Source: Agromyces sp. Marseille-P2726 (GTDB lineage: Bacteria > Actinomycetota > Actinomycetes > Actinomycetales > Microbacteriaceae). Taken from it: 64,000 nt of DNA. A model generated the notes under the pieces. It saw only the letters and a program-made list of their open reading frames with translations, had not been told where the DNA came from and did no database searches. The first letter of the stretch is position 1. Each line of letters begins with the position of its first letter. This document shows, piece by piece, positions 20,291 through 36,044 of this stretch. The position numbers and the translations under genes are program-made. Location: the NCBI RefSeq assembly GCF_902809835.1, contig NZ_CADDWM010000014.1, forward strand, positions 372,001 to 436,000, in the 5' to 3' direction.

Positions 20291-20788
20291 TCAGCCTGCG
20301 GCGGCGCTCGCAGCGCGTCGTCGCACCGCCGGCGAGATCTCGCGGTGGCGCCACGTGATGAGGTTCGCCCGATCGAAGCCACGGCGGCACAGGCCGCAGC
20401 TCAGGGGACGGACCGGTTCGCGGTAGCGGAAGTGCTCGTGCCCGGCGGGGCAGCGCCCCACCCAGGGCGCGAGCTCGTGCACGACCTCGCCGTCGTGGGT
20501 GCGGCGCCCGACGTAGCCGAGCTCTGTTGCGATCGCCGCCCACTTCGGCCCGTGACCCGCGCGCGGCCCGGCCATGGCGTGGGCGACCTCGTGCAGCAGG
20601 ATCTGGTGGATCTCGTCGTCGTCGTACCGCGCCGCGAGGTAGCGCGACACCGAGATGCGCTTGGCGGTGTAATTGCACAGGCCGGCCCGCTTCTTGGCGT
20701 TGTCGAAGCCGAACGACCACACCGCCGGATCGAGATGCATCACGATGAGAGCCTCGGCCCACCGTCGCACCCGGTCCAGATCCGCCAT
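20291..20788 (-). CDS. SprT-like zinc metalloprotease domain protein
   Basis: The 165-residue protein contains the zinc-protease motif HEVAH (66-70) in ILLHEVAHAM, preceded by KRISVSRYLAARYDDDEI. A C-terminal zinc ribbon with Cys113, Cys131 and Cys134 (CPAGHEHF...LSCGLC) follows. It resembles bacterial SprT-like proteins related to the Spartan protease fold. Substrates are unknown. The ATG at 20788 is chosen over upstream starts because TATTCT lies 7 nt before it and the protein begins at the first conserved helix. Confidence 0.87.
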   Translation of the reverse strand: MADLDRVRRWAEALIVMHLDPAVWSFGFDNAKKRAGLCNYTAKRISVSRYLAARYDDDEIHQILLHEVAHAMAGPRAGHGPKWAAIATELGYVGRRTHDGEVVHELAPWVGRCPAGHEHFRYREPVRPLSCGLCRRGFDRANLITWRHREISPAVRRRAASAAAG

Positions 20789-20842
20789 AGGGATGAGAAT
20801 AGACCCCGGCGCCGACGCGCGGTGGGCGGGTTCTGAGCCGAC

Positions 20843-20877
20843 GGGTTTCGAGACGCCGCTGCGCGGCTCCTCAACCC
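20843..20877. terminator. Hairpin between the sugar dehydrogenase and SprT-like genes
   Basis: GGGTTTCGAG and CTCCTCAACCC, with an inner GCCGC/GCGGC, form an imperfect stem directly beyond the start of the SprT-like gene and abutting the stop of the dehydrogenase gene at 20871. It looks like a fragment of a dispersed palindromic element and may terminate dehydrogenase transcription. Confidence 0.5.
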
Positions 20878-22103
20878 GCAGTGGCGAGCGGCACCCGATA
20901 CAACCGATCGTCGCCCGGTGACGGCGAGCCGCGGCCGTCGGTGTTGTTGGAGATGATCCAGAGTTCGCCGTCTGGTCCGGGCACGGCGTCGCGCAGGCGC
21001 CCCAGCTCATCGACGAACCACGCGGATGCCGCGAGCTCACCTCCCGAGCTCGCGGGCGCCACCGACCACAGCCGCTGGCCACGCAGGGCAGCGAGGAAGA
21101 GCGTGTCGCCCACGATCGTCAGGCCGCTCGGGCTCGCCTCGGCGGTCGACCACTGCATCACGGGATCGATGAAGCGCGCATCGCCCGCCTGTCCCTCGAC
21201 GATCGGCCAGCCGTAGTTCGCTCCGCGCTCGATGCGGTTCAGCTCGTCCCACGTGTTCTGGCCGAACTCCGACGCCCACATCGCGCCGGTCGCATCCCAC
21301 GCGATGCCCTGCGGGTTGCGGTGGCCGAACGACCACGTGTGGTTGCCGAACGGGTTCCCCGGCGCCGGCTGCCCCTCGGGCGTCATCCGCAGGATCTTGC
21401 CCGAAAGCGAAGCCGGGTCCTGGGCCGCATCACGATCGCCGGCGTCGCCGGATGTCGCGTACAGGAAGCCGTCGGGACCGAATGCGAGCCGCCCGCCGTT
21501 GTGGTTGCCGGCCTTCGGGATGCCCGTGAGCACGTCCTCGGCGGGCCCGAGGGCGAGTGCGCCGGGAGCGCCCGTGAGCGGCATCCGCACGATCCGGTTG
21601 TCGGATGCCGCGGTGAAGTACGCGTAGACGTACGCCGCGCGGTCGCCCGTGCCGGGCAGGTGCGCGAGGCCCATGAGGCCGCCCTCGCCGCCCGGCACGA
21701 CACCGTCGACCGTGGCGGCCGTGCGCAGCGGGCCGTCGCCCAGCACCTCGATGATGCGGGCGGAATCGCGTTCGCTCACCAGCACGCCGCCGTCGGGAAG
21801 GCGCAGGATCGACCACGGGGCCTCGAGGCCCTCGGCGATCACCTCGGCCCCGCCCGCGGGTTGGAGCACGGGCGGCGGCGGCGCAGGCGTCGTCGGCGTG
21901 AAGGTCGGGGTCCCGAGGGGCGGGGTCGACCGCACCTCGCTGGGGCCGGACCCGGCGGGCGCTGTGCAGGCCGTGAGCGTGAGCACCACGACGGCTGCAG
22001 CGAGCACGTGACGCGGTCGGGTCGTCGGGCTGACGGGCCGCCGCGACGGACTCGGGGAGCGCACGCGGCGGATTCCCCGCCGGTCACGCCTGGTCTGCCG
22101 CAT
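20871..22103 (-). CDS. PQQ-dependent sugar dehydrogenase-like lipoprotein (GSDH family)
   Basis: The 410-residue protein has a basic N-terminus and lipobox LTAC (Cys46), a Pro/Thr-rich linker, then a six-bladed beta-propeller of the glucose/sorbosone dehydrogenase family. Landmarks are GLEAPWSILRLPDGGVLVSER, GGLMGLA, GNHNGGRLAFGPDG, GKILRMTPEG, GHRNPQGIAWD and ELNRIERGANYGWP. It should oxidise sugars outside the membrane using PQQ, but no PQQ biosynthesis gene is visible here. The start at 22103 has GGGAGG 4 nt upstream; a longer frame from 22202 would cross the divergent pxpA promoter. Confidence 0.88.
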   Translation of the reverse strand: MRQTRRDRRGIRRVRSPSPSRRPVSPTTRPRHVLAAAVVVLTLTACTAPAGSGPSEVRSTPPLGTPTFTPTTPAPPPPVLQPAGGAEVIAEGLEAPWSILRLPDGGVLVSERDSARIIEVLGDGPLRTAATVDGVVPGGEGGLMGLAHLPGTGDRAAYVYAYFTAASDNRIVRMPLTGAPGALALGPAEDVLTGIPKAGNHNGGRLAFGPDGFLYATSGDAGDRDAAQDPASLSGKILRMTPEGQPAPGNPFGNHTWSFGHRNPQGIAWDATGAMWASEFGQNTWDELNRIERGANYGWPIVEGQAGDARFIDPVMQWSTAEASPSGLTIVGDTLFLAALRGQRLWSVAPASSGGELAASAWFVDELGRLRDAVPGPDGELWIISNNTDGRGSPSPGDDRLYRVPLATAG

Positions 22104-22150
22104 GCCGCCTCCCGGTCCCAGTGTGCTCGCTCCGCAGGCAGAATGGGAGC

Positions 22151-22912
22151 GTGGCGCAACCGATCGACCTGAACAGCGACCTCGGCGAATCGTTCGGAGC
22201 ATGGCGAGTCGGCGATGACGAGGCGATGTTCGGGCTGGTCTCGAGCGCGAACGTCGCCTGCGGCTACCACGCCGGCGATCCGCGCACCATGGCCGAGAGC
22301 GTCGCGCTCGCCGTCCGGAACGGGGTCGCGCTCGGCGCCCACCCCGGGTACCGCGATCGCGTCGGCTTCGGGCGCCGGGCGCTCGACACGAGTCCCGCCG
22401 AGATCGCGGCCGAACTGCTCGCCCAGGTCGGGGCCCTCGACGCCATCGCGCGGGCCGGCGGCATCCGCGTGCGCTACGTGAAGGCCCATGGTGCCCTCTA
22501 CCATCGCCTCGCCGCCGACGAGGCCGCAGCCCACGCCTTCGCCGAGGCGCTGGCCCGGTTCGATCCCACCCTGCCGATCCTGGGTCCGCCGATGAGCGCG
22601 ATCGAGCGAGCTGCGGATGCCGCGGGCCTGCGATTCGCCCGCGAGGCCTTCGTCGACCGCGGCTACGTCGCCGACGGCTCGCTCGTGCCGCGTGGTGAGC
22701 TCGGCGCCGTCGTCGACGACCCGTCGGCCGCGGCCGAGCGCGCGATCGAACTGGCGGAGACCGGTGCGATCACGGCCGACGACGGCAGCCGCGTCGCCCT
22801 CGCCCCCGATTCGCTGTGCCTGCACGGCGACACTCCGGGCGCGGTCGTGATGGCGCGCGCGGTTCGGACCGCGCTCGAGGGGGCCGGCGTCGAGATCCGG
22901 TCGTTCGCATGA
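22151..22912 (+). CDS. pxpA: 5-oxoprolinase subunit A (PxpA, LamB/YcsF family)
   Basis: The 253-residue protein begins with the family signature IDLNSDLGESFGAW and contains SSANVACGYHAGDP, GAHPGYRD, VRYVKAHGALYH and LCLHGDTPGAV, all diagnostic of LamB/YcsF proteins. With PxpB and PxpC it hydrolyses 5-oxoproline (pyroglutamate) to glutamate with ATP. A GTG at 22151 is chosen because CAGAAT ends 6 nt upstream and the family starts right there. Its TGA overlaps the pxpB ATG, so the subunits are co-translated. Confidence 0.95.
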   Translation: MAQPIDLNSDLGESFGAWRVGDDEAMFGLVSSANVACGYHAGDPRTMAESVALAVRNGVALGAHPGYRDRVGFGRRALDTSPAEIAAELLAQVGALDAIARAGGIRVRYVKAHGALYHRLAADEAAAHAFAEALARFDPTLPILGPPMSAIERAADAAGLRFAREAFVDRGYVADGSLVPRGELGAVVDDPSAAAERAIELAETGAITADDGSRVALAPDSLCLHGDTPGAVVMARAVRTALEGAGVEIRSFA

Positions 22913-23541
22913 GCCGGCGCCTGCTGCCGAGCGGCGAGGCCGCGCTCCTCGTCGAGTGCGACAGCCTCGAGGAGGTGCTCGCCCTGCACGACGCACTCGA
23001 GGCCGAGCCTCCGCGCGGCGTCGTCGAGCTCGTCCCCGCCGCACGCTCGATCCTGGTCGCGATCGACCCCGCCGTCATCCCGCTCGAGTCGGTGGCGACC
23101 TGGGTCCGACGCATCCCGGCCGAGCCCCGCTCGCGCGCGGTCGGCGCACGATCGGAGCCCGTGACCATCCCGGTCGCCTACGACGGCGACGACCTCGCCG
23201 CAACGGCGGCGCTGCTCGCCATCTCGCCCGAGGCGCTCGTCGCCCGGCACACCGAAGCGGAGTGGCGGGTCGCGTTCGTCGGCTTCGCCCCCGGCTTCGG
23301 GTACCTCGTGAGTGACGACTGGCCGTTCGAGGTGCCGCGGCTCGATTCGCCGCGCACCCGGGTGCCCGCCGGCGCCGTGGCGCTCGCGGGAGTCTTCGGA
23401 GGCGTCTATCCGCGGCAGAGCCCGGGCGGCTGGCGCCTCATCGGGCGCACCGACGTGTCGCTGTGGGATCCCGAGTCCGAACAGCCCGTGCTGCTCGCGC
23501 CCGGCCGACGCATCCGCTTCGAGGCGATCGGCTCGCCATGA
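22909..23541 (+). CDS. pxpB: 5-oxoprolinase subunit B (PxpB/KipI)
   Basis: The 210-residue protein carries the allophanate-hydrolase-subunit-1-like fold, with IPVAYDGDDLAATAALL, AFVGFAPGFGYL (the GFxPGFxYL signature), PRTRVPAGAVALAG and TDVSLWDPE. It is the second subunit of the pyroglutamate hydrolase. ATGA overlaps at both ends (with pxpA before and pxpC after) make this a tightly coupled three-gene operon with equal stoichiometry. Confidence 0.95.
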   Translation: MSRRLLPSGEAALLVECDSLEEVLALHDALEAEPPRGVVELVPAARSILVAIDPAVIPLESVATWVRRIPAEPRSRAVGARSEPVTIPVAYDGDDLAATAALLAISPEALVARHTEAEWRVAFVGFAPGFGYLVSDDWPFEVPRLDSPRTRVPAGAVALAGVFGGVYPRQSPGGWRLIGRTDVSLWDPESEQPVLLAPGRRIRFEAIGSP

Positions 23542-24398
23542 CCCGCCTGCGGATCGAGCAGCCGGGCGCCCTCGCGCTCGTGCAGGACCTCGGGCGCCCA
23601 GGCCTCGCGCATCTCGGGGTCGCGGCATCCGGCGCGCTCGACCGCGCTGCGTTGACCCTCGCGAACCGGCTCGTGGGCAACCCCGACGGCGAGGCGGCAC
23701 TCGAGCTGCTCGTCGGCGGGTTCCGCGCGCGATTCGAGGGCGAGGCGTGGTTCGCGGTCACGGGTGCGTGGGGGAGCATCCGCCTCGGCGGGCGCACGAT
23801 CGCGCCGTACACGGCGGCCCCTGCCCGCGATGGAGCCGTGCTCGACATCGGACCGGCCGAACGCGGCATCCGCTACCTGCTCGCCGTTCGTGGCGGCCTC
23901 GACGTTCCCGCCGTGCTCGGATCGCGTTCGCGGGACACGCTCGCGGGACTCGGACCCGACCCCGTCGTGCCCGGGCAGGTCATCGACATCGGACCCGAGC
24001 CTGCGGCATCCCTGCCCATCGTCGATCAGGACGCGGCATTCCCGCCGCCCAAGGATGCCGTGACCCTCGAGTTGCACGCCGGGCCGCGGGCCGATTGGTT
24101 CACGGAGGACGCGCACACGGCGCTCTTCGAGACCGTGTGGCGCTTCTCGGAGCAGGCCGATCGCATCGGGGCACGCCTCGTCGGACCGGTCCTCGATCGG
24201 CAGCGTGCGGGCGAGCTCGAGAGCGAGGGCACCGTGGCGGGGTCCATCCAGGTCACGAGCGGGGGACAGCCGACCATCCTCCTCGCCGATCGGCCCGTGA
24301 CGGGCGGGTATCCCGTCATCGCCATCGTCGCGCGGAGCTCGCTCGACGCGGTCGCCCAGCTGCGTCCGGGGCAGGGCGTGCGCTTCCGCCACGCCTGA
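23538..24398 (+). CDS. pxpC: 5-oxoprolinase subunit C (PxpC, KipA-like)
   Basis: The 286-residue protein begins RIEQPGALALVQDLGRPGLAHLGV and keeps GALDRAALTLANRLVGN, YLLAVRGGLDVPAVLGSRSRD and PTILLADRPVTGGYPVIA, typical of the biotin-dependent-carboxyltransferase-like family that includes KipA/PxpC. It completes the PxpABC complex that converts 5-oxoproline to glutamate. It is the last gene of the operon; the next gene starts 114 bp on with its own regulatory region. Confidence 0.95.
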   Translation: MTRLRIEQPGALALVQDLGRPGLAHLGVAASGALDRAALTLANRLVGNPDGEAALELLVGGFRARFEGEAWFAVTGAWGSIRLGGRTIAPYTAAPARDGAVLDIGPAERGIRYLLAVRGGLDVPAVLGSRSRDTLAGLGPDPVVPGQVIDIGPEPAASLPIVDQDAAFPPPKDAVTLELHAGPRADWFTEDAHTALFETVWRFSEQADRIGARLVGPVLDRQRAGELESEGTVAGSIQVTSGGQPTILLADRPVTGGYPVIAIVARSSLDAVAQLRPGQGVRFRHA

Positions 24399-24431
24399 GG
24401 TCGGGAGGGCTCGCCTCGGGTCGGAGCGTTT

Positions 24432-24476
24432 GGAAGCAACTCTTCACAGACTGCGTCGCCTCTGGAAGTATCTTCC
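24432..24476. promoter_or_regulatory. Two GGAAG...CTTC dyads before the GHL10 hydrolase gene
   Basis: GGAAGTATCTTCC (24464-24476) is a perfect 5-bp dyad around TAT. An incomplete copy, GGAAGCAACTCTTC (24432-24445), lies 32 bp upstream, about three helical turns away. They sit 37-80 bp before the start codon and look like an operator pair; the protein that would bind is unknown. Confidence 0.4.
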
Positions 24477-24512
24477 GTACCGCCAATGCCAGCGACCAAC
24501 GGAGGACCGACG

Positions 24513-26147
24513 ATGCCCCTCGACCACCCGCCCGCAGACCACCCCGCCGGCCTCGGCCTCGATCGCCGTGGCTTCCTCACGCTGGCGGTGGCCGGCGCCG
24601 CGGCATCCGCCTTCACCGTCACCGTCGGCGCCATGTCGCCGGCGCCCGCCTTCGGCGCGGAGGCGGCAGCGGCCACCACCGCCTGCGGCCCCCGCAAGCG
24701 CGAGCTGCGAGCCATGTGGATCTCGTCGGTCGTGAACATCGACTGGCCGAGCCGAACCGGCCTCAGCGCCGACGAGCAGCGCGCCGAGTTCCTGCACTGG
24801 CTCGACGTGGCCGAGCAGTTCAACCTGAACGCGGTGTTCGTGCAGGTGCGCCCGACGGCGGACGCGTTCTGGCCCAGCCCGCTCGAGCCGTGGTCGCAGT
24901 ACCTCACGGGCGTGCAGGGGCAGGACCCGGGCTACGACCCCCTCGCGTTCATCGTCGAGCAGGCGCACCGCCGCAACCTCGAGCTGCACGCCTGGTACAA
25001 CCCCTATCGGGTCTCCATGCAGGCCGACCCCTCGAAGCTCGTGCCAGAGCATCCGGCCCGCGTGCACCCCGACTGGATCTGGGCCTACGGCGGCAAGCTC
25101 TACTTCGACCCGGGTCTGCCCCAGGTGCAGGAGCACATCCAGCAGGCCATCCTGCACTCGGTCGAGCACTACGACCTCGACGGCGTGCACTTCGACGACT
25201 ACTTCTACCCCTATGCCGTCGCCGGTCAGGTGATTCCGGATGACGCGACCTTCGCCGCCCACGGTGCGGGCTTCGACGACGTCGCCGCCTGGCGGCGCAA
25301 CAACGTCGACACGTTCGTGCACTCGATCTCGCAGCGCATCAAGGCGATGAAGCCGTGGGTGAAGTTCGGGATCAGCCCGTTCGGCATCTGGCGCAACCGC
25401 GCGACCGACCCGCTCGGTTCCGAGACCGGCGGCTCGCAGTCGTACGACCTGCAGTTCGCCGACACGCGCAAGTGGGTGCTCGAGGGCTGGCTCGACTACA
25501 TCAACCCGCAGATCTACTGGCAGTTCGGGCTCGCCGTGGCCGACTACCTGAAGCTCGTGCCGTGGTGGGCCGAGGTCGCCGCGACATCCGGCACCCATCT
25601 CTACATCGGCGAGGCGCTCTACAAGGTGACCTCGGGCGTGTTCACCGACCCGGCCGAGCTCTCGAACCACCTCACCTTCGACCGCGAGCTCGATGCCGCC
25701 GGCACCCCGGTGCACGGCAACGTGTACTTCTCCGCCAACCACGTGCCCGCCGACCCGAAGGGCGCCATGTCACGCGTGCTGGCCGACCACTACTCGCGGC
25801 CGGCGATCGTGCCGGCCATGGGGTGGCTGCCGGCGACGGCCGTGCGACCACCGGTGCTCGCCGAGGCGAAGGTGGTCGAAGGCGGCGTCGCACTGCAGTG
25901 GGCGGATGCCGCGCCGCCGAGCGTGCGGGCGACGTCGTTCGCCGTCTACCGTGCCGACGGTCGCGTCTCGGACATCGACGTCGAGGATGCCGGGAACCTC
26001 GTCGCCACGGTGCGCGCGCAGCACGGGGTGGTGCAGCGCTTCGTCGACACCTCGGCGGCGGCGGGCGCGGAGTACACGTATGCGGTGACCGCGCTCGACC
26101 GCGTCTGGAACGAGTCGGCGCCGAGCCGGGTGCGTACCTCGGGCTGA
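24513..26147 (+). CDS. Tat-exported glycosyl-hydrolase-like protein (GHL10 / DUF187 family)
   Basis: The 544-residue protein has a twin-arginine signal (LDRRGFLTLAVAGAAASAF, arginines at 18-19) and an alanine-rich cleavage region ending near residue 50. A GHL10 TIM-barrel domain (about 55-400) follows with RAMWISSVVNIDWPS, VFVQVRPTADAFWPS, HAWYNPYRVSM, DLDGVHFDDYFYPY and KFGISPFGIWRN. A fibronectin-III-like C-terminal domain (about 435-544) follows. It probably cleaves a cell-wall or extracellular glycan. GGAGG lies 7 nt before the ATG at 24513; a frame from 24486 lacks this. A dyad operator candidate lies upstream. Confidence 0.9.
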   Translation: MPLDHPPADHPAGLGLDRRGFLTLAVAGAAASAFTVTVGAMSPAPAFGAEAAAATTACGPRKRELRAMWISSVVNIDWPSRTGLSADEQRAEFLHWLDVAEQFNLNAVFVQVRPTADAFWPSPLEPWSQYLTGVQGQDPGYDPLAFIVEQAHRRNLELHAWYNPYRVSMQADPSKLVPEHPARVHPDWIWAYGGKLYFDPGLPQVQEHIQQAILHSVEHYDLDGVHFDDYFYPYAVAGQVIPDDATFAAHGAGFDDVAAWRRNNVDTFVHSISQRIKAMKPWVKFGISPFGIWRNRATDPLGSETGGSQSYDLQFADTRKWVLEGWLDYINPQIYWQFGLAVADYLKLVPWWAEVAATSGTHLYIGEALYKVTSGVFTDPAELSNHLTFDRELDAAGTPVHGNVYFSANHVPADPKGAMSRVLADHYSRPAIVPAMGWLPATAVRPPVLAEAKVVEGGVALQWADAAPPSVRATSFAVYRADGRVSDIDVEDAGNLVATVRAQHGVVQRFVDTSAAAGAEYTYAVTALDRVWNESAPSRVRTSG

Positions 26148-26177
26148 CCTGCGGTCGGCTCGGGATCGGATCGGGCC

Positions 26178-26236
26178 GCTCGTTCGTCGCGCTCCGCGGC
26201 GTTCGCGCTCCGTGCGGACGCGCAGCGAGAACGAGC
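26178..26236. terminator. Imperfect hairpin between convergent genes
   Basis: GCTCGTTC (26178-26185) pairs exactly with GAACGAGC (26229-26236), with partly complementary GC-rich sequence inside. It lies between the ends of the GHL10 gene and the first spermidine-synthase-like gene, so it is a plausible bidirectional terminator. Confidence 0.45.
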
Positions 26237-27097
26237 TCAGGCGCCGGGCTTGGCGAGGAACACCGCGCGGGCCGGCGGCGGCGACGGGATCGCCGTGGCA
26301 TCCGTCACCACCGGGGCACCCGCGATGAACCGGCGGAGCTCGTCGCCGTCGACCAGCTTCGCCGGCGCCGGATCGCTCGCGAGCCGACGCGGGAGGCCTG
26401 CGAACGGCAGCTCGTCGTGCGAGGCGTACATGACGACGTTGCCGAAGCGCCGGCCCTTCAGCATGGTCGGGTCGGCGGCGATCGCCACGTGCCGGTACAC
26501 GTGCGCCAGCGTGGCCGCCTGCGACCGAGCGAAGGCGAGACCGGCGCCGTCGGCGACGTTCACCGCGACGATGCCGCCGGGCGCCAGGCGCGGTGCCATG
26601 AGCGAGTAGAACTCCGTGCTCGTGACATGTGCGGGTGTGCGGGCTCCCGAGAAGATGTCGACGACGACGACGTCGACCACGCCGTCGAGCCCCGAAGGCA
26701 GCTTGGCGAGCACCTCGCGGGCGTCGCCGTGCCGCACGCGCACCTGGGCCCCGCGCGGCAGCGGCAGGTGCTCGCGCACGAGGTCGACCAGCTCGGACTC
26801 GAGCTCGACGACCTGCTGGCGCGATCCCGGCCTGGTGGCGGCGACGTACCTGGGGAGGGTGAGCGCGCCGCCGCCGAGGTGCACCGCAGTGATGGGCTCG
26901 TGCTGCGGCCGCACGAGGTCGACGGCGTGGCCGATACGGCGGACGTACTCGAACCCGAGCCACTCGGGCTTGTCGAGCTCGACGTGCGACTGCGGTGTGC
27001 CGTCGACGTAGAGCGTCCACGACCCGGGAACGCTCCGGGACTCCTCGAGGCGGGCGAGGTGGCCGCTCACGGCGAGGCGGCGTTCGAGGTCTGGCAC
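26237..27097 (-). CDS. Spermidine synthase-like (class I methyltransferase fold) protein, copy 1
   Basis: The 286-residue protein shows the polyamine-synthase/MTase core: ITAVHLGGGALTLPRYV (dinucleotide loop), QVVELESELVDLVREHL, VRVRHGDAREVL, DVVVVDIFSGARTP and GGIVAVNVADG. It lacks a clear polyamine gatekeeper motif, so the real substrate is open. TAGCGT lies 7 nt before the GTG start, a leaderless arrangement. A paralogue follows upstream on the same strand, sharing EYVRRIGH and HLGGGALTLPRYVAATR, so the pair arose by tandem duplication. A 23-bp perfect inverted repeat lies between them. Confidence 0.82.
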   Translation of the reverse strand: MPDLERRLAVSGHLARLEESRSVPGSWTLYVDGTPQSHVELDKPEWLGFEYVRRIGHAVDLVRPQHEPITAVHLGGGALTLPRYVAATRPGSRQQVVELESELVDLVREHLPLPRGAQVRVRHGDAREVLAKLPSGLDGVVDVVVVDIFSGARTPAHVTSTEFYSLMAPRLAPGGIVAVNVADGAGLAFARSQAATLAHVYRHVAIAADPTMLKGRRFGNVVMYASHDELPFAGLPRRLASDPAPAKLVDGDELRRFIAGAPVVTDATAIPSPPPARAVFLAKPGA

Positions 27098-27162
27098 GGA
27101 TGCCACGCTACCCGTGCTTCCCGGCCGGCATCCGCTCGTCGAGGGCCACCCCGCCCACGTGC

Positions 27163-27253
27163 CGTGTTGCCGGATTCGGGGATCCCCGCGACACGCCGCA
27201 TCGGCGCTCTCGACTCGCCGAGTCCTCGCAGGATCCCCGAATCCGGCAACACG
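27163..27253. repeat. 23-bp perfect inverted repeat with a 45-bp spacer
   Basis: The left arm (27163-27185, starting CGTGTTGCCGGATTCGGGG) and right arm (27231-27253, ending AATCCGGCAACACG) are exact reverse complements. The spacer contains a further small dyad, GACTCGCCGAGTC. It fills the gap between the two tandem spermidine-synthase-like genes. It could be a strong terminator for the upstream copy or a small mobile palindrome; no open frame lies inside. Confidence 0.85.
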
Positions 27254-27270
27254 TGACGTGCGGGTTCGGC

Positions 27271-28032
27271 TCAGGACGCCCCCCAGAGTGCGGCGTCGAG
27301 GCGGTGCCCGGTGAGCACCTCCACCGGGAACGGACCGCCCGCGGCGAGACGGGCGGCCACCCGGTCGGGGATGCCGCCGTGGGCCGCCACGAGGATGGCG
27401 TTGCCCTCCTCCACGCCGGAGAGCACCGACGGGTCTCCGGCGACGAGGAGCTCCGCGTCGGGGTCGGCTTGAGCGAGCGCGCGCGTCTGGGCCCGAAGGC
27501 GGGTGAGGCCGGGGGCGTCGGCCACGTTGACGACGACGAGTCCGTCGGCAGCGGCGAGCTCGAGGCATCCGCCCATGAACGACGGCTGGTCGACGAAGGC
27601 CGGAGCATCCAGGCGCGTGTAGAGGTCGACCACCACCGCGTCGAACGGCGCCTCGGCGGTCAGCTGCCCGAGTGCCGAGCGCGCGTCGGCGACGTGCACC
27701 TCGATCTCGGCGCCGGCGGGCAGCGGGAGGCGGTCGAGCACCGTCTCGACGAGCTCGGCGTCGTGCTCGACGACGACCTGCGAGGAGCCCGAGCGCGTCG
27801 CCGCCACGTAGCGGGGCAGGGTCAGCGCGCCGCCCCCGAGATGCAGCGCCCTGATCGGCTCGCCGGGGCCGCGCACCGTGTCGAGCACGTGGCCGATGCG
27901 GCGCACGTACTCGAAGAACAGGTGCGCGGGGTCATCGACGTCGACGTGCGACTGCGCGGTTCCCTCGACGAGCAGGGTGAGACCCGACTTCGAGAACACG
28001 TCGGGCTCGAACTCGATCCGGGGCGGAGCCAT
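27271..28032 (-). CDS. Spermidine synthase-like (class I methyltransferase fold) protein, copy 2
   Basis: The 253-residue protein is a shorter paralogue of the neighbouring gene. Shared segments are SHVDVDDPAHLFFEYVRRIG, ALHLGGGALTLPRYVAATR, VVVEHDAELVETVLDRLPL and DAVVVDLYTRLDAPAF; the C-terminus diverges and ends early. The cofactor loop and acidic residue after strand 2 are kept, but no diagnostic polyamine motif is. CACGAT lies 6 nt before the ATG, so the start may be leaderless. It is divergent from the rpoB promoter region. Confidence 0.82.
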   Translation of the reverse strand: MAPPRIEFEPDVFSKSGLTLLVEGTAQSHVDVDDPAHLFFEYVRRIGHVLDTVRGPGEPIRALHLGGGALTLPRYVAATRSGSSQVVVEHDAELVETVLDRLPLPAGAEIEVHVADARSALGQLTAEAPFDAVVVDLYTRLDAPAFVDQPSFMGGCLELAAADGLVVVNVADAPGLTRLRAQTRALAQADPDAELLVAGDPSVLSGVEEGNAILVAAHGGIPDRVAARLAAGGPFPVEVLTGHRLDAALWGAS

Positions 28033-28175
28033 GCCTGCATCGTGTCACGGAGCGCTGGGGGATCACCGCAGGCGCGGGCCGGTCGGCAACGAGCGCCGCG
28101 AGGCCCCCGCAGAACCCGAACCGGCGGGGACCTCGCGGGTTATACCCGAGTTTGGCGCACAAATCAAGAATCGAC

Positions 28176-28204
28176 TGGACACGACGCGCCGATCCGCATA
28201 TAGT
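28176..28204 (+). promoter_or_regulatory. Sigma70-type promoter of rpoBC
   Basis: TGGACA (28176-28181) and TATAGT (28199-28204) are separated by exactly 17 bp, close to the consensus TTGACA-17-TATAAT. The transcript would begin near 28211, leaving a leader of about 148 nt before the TTG of rpoB. This is one of the AT-richest stretches of the window. Confidence 0.75.
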
Positions 28205-28358
28205 TAACCTTTGCGCTCCCAGACCCACCATGCCTTCATATTGCGGTCGGCTCCTGCGCGCCGGGGTTCATGACCTCGAGCGCTCGCAACGTCTGAGGGG
28301 TACTACTCTCCGCTACCGACAGTGAACCGGCCCGACGGGGCCGTTGGAGGTTATTCAC

Positions 28359-31850
<3,492 letters not shown>

Positions 31851-31891
31851 TCCACGGCCAGAACGACGACAGAGACTTTCTAGGAGAGAAA

Positions 31892-35788
<3,897 letters not shown>

Positions 35789-35830
35789 CCCGAGCAGTGG
35801 TCGCGGCGGCGCGGAGCGCCTGATCGAGAC

Positions 35831-35865
35831 CGAAGGGCCCCGGAGACCGACTCCGGGGCCCTTCG
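35831..35865 (+). terminator. Strong terminator after rpoC
   Basis: CGAAGGGCCCCGGAG (35831-35845) and its exact complement (35851-35865) form a 15-bp stem with loop ACCGA. It lies 43 bp after the rpoC stop and isolates rpoBC from the secretion-like locus. Confidence 0.9.
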
Positions 35866-36044
35866 GCGTCTCGGGGCGGCGGCCCTGCTCGGCGTGGCGT
35901 CGGACGCCGGAGGCCCCGGCCACGCCCGCGACGTCGGGGCTGCGATCTTCGGCTGCCGGAAGCGCCGCGCCGCTCCCCGGAACGGTACGTGCCCGTTGCT
36001 ACAGTTGCCCCATCGCGGGTGCGAGGGCGCCCGGAAGGAGCGCG

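Noticed and set aside
20871-22103. Assigning a full PQQ-dependent respiratory pathway
   Set aside because: Only the propeller enzyme is present; no pqq genes are visible in the window, and many GSDH-family lipoproteins have no proven activity.
26237-27568. Longer reading of the first spermidine-synthase-like gene up to 27568
   Set aside because: The added part reads through the perfect inverted repeat and the paralogous gene in another frame. The GTG at 27097 has a leaderless-type TAGCGT box.
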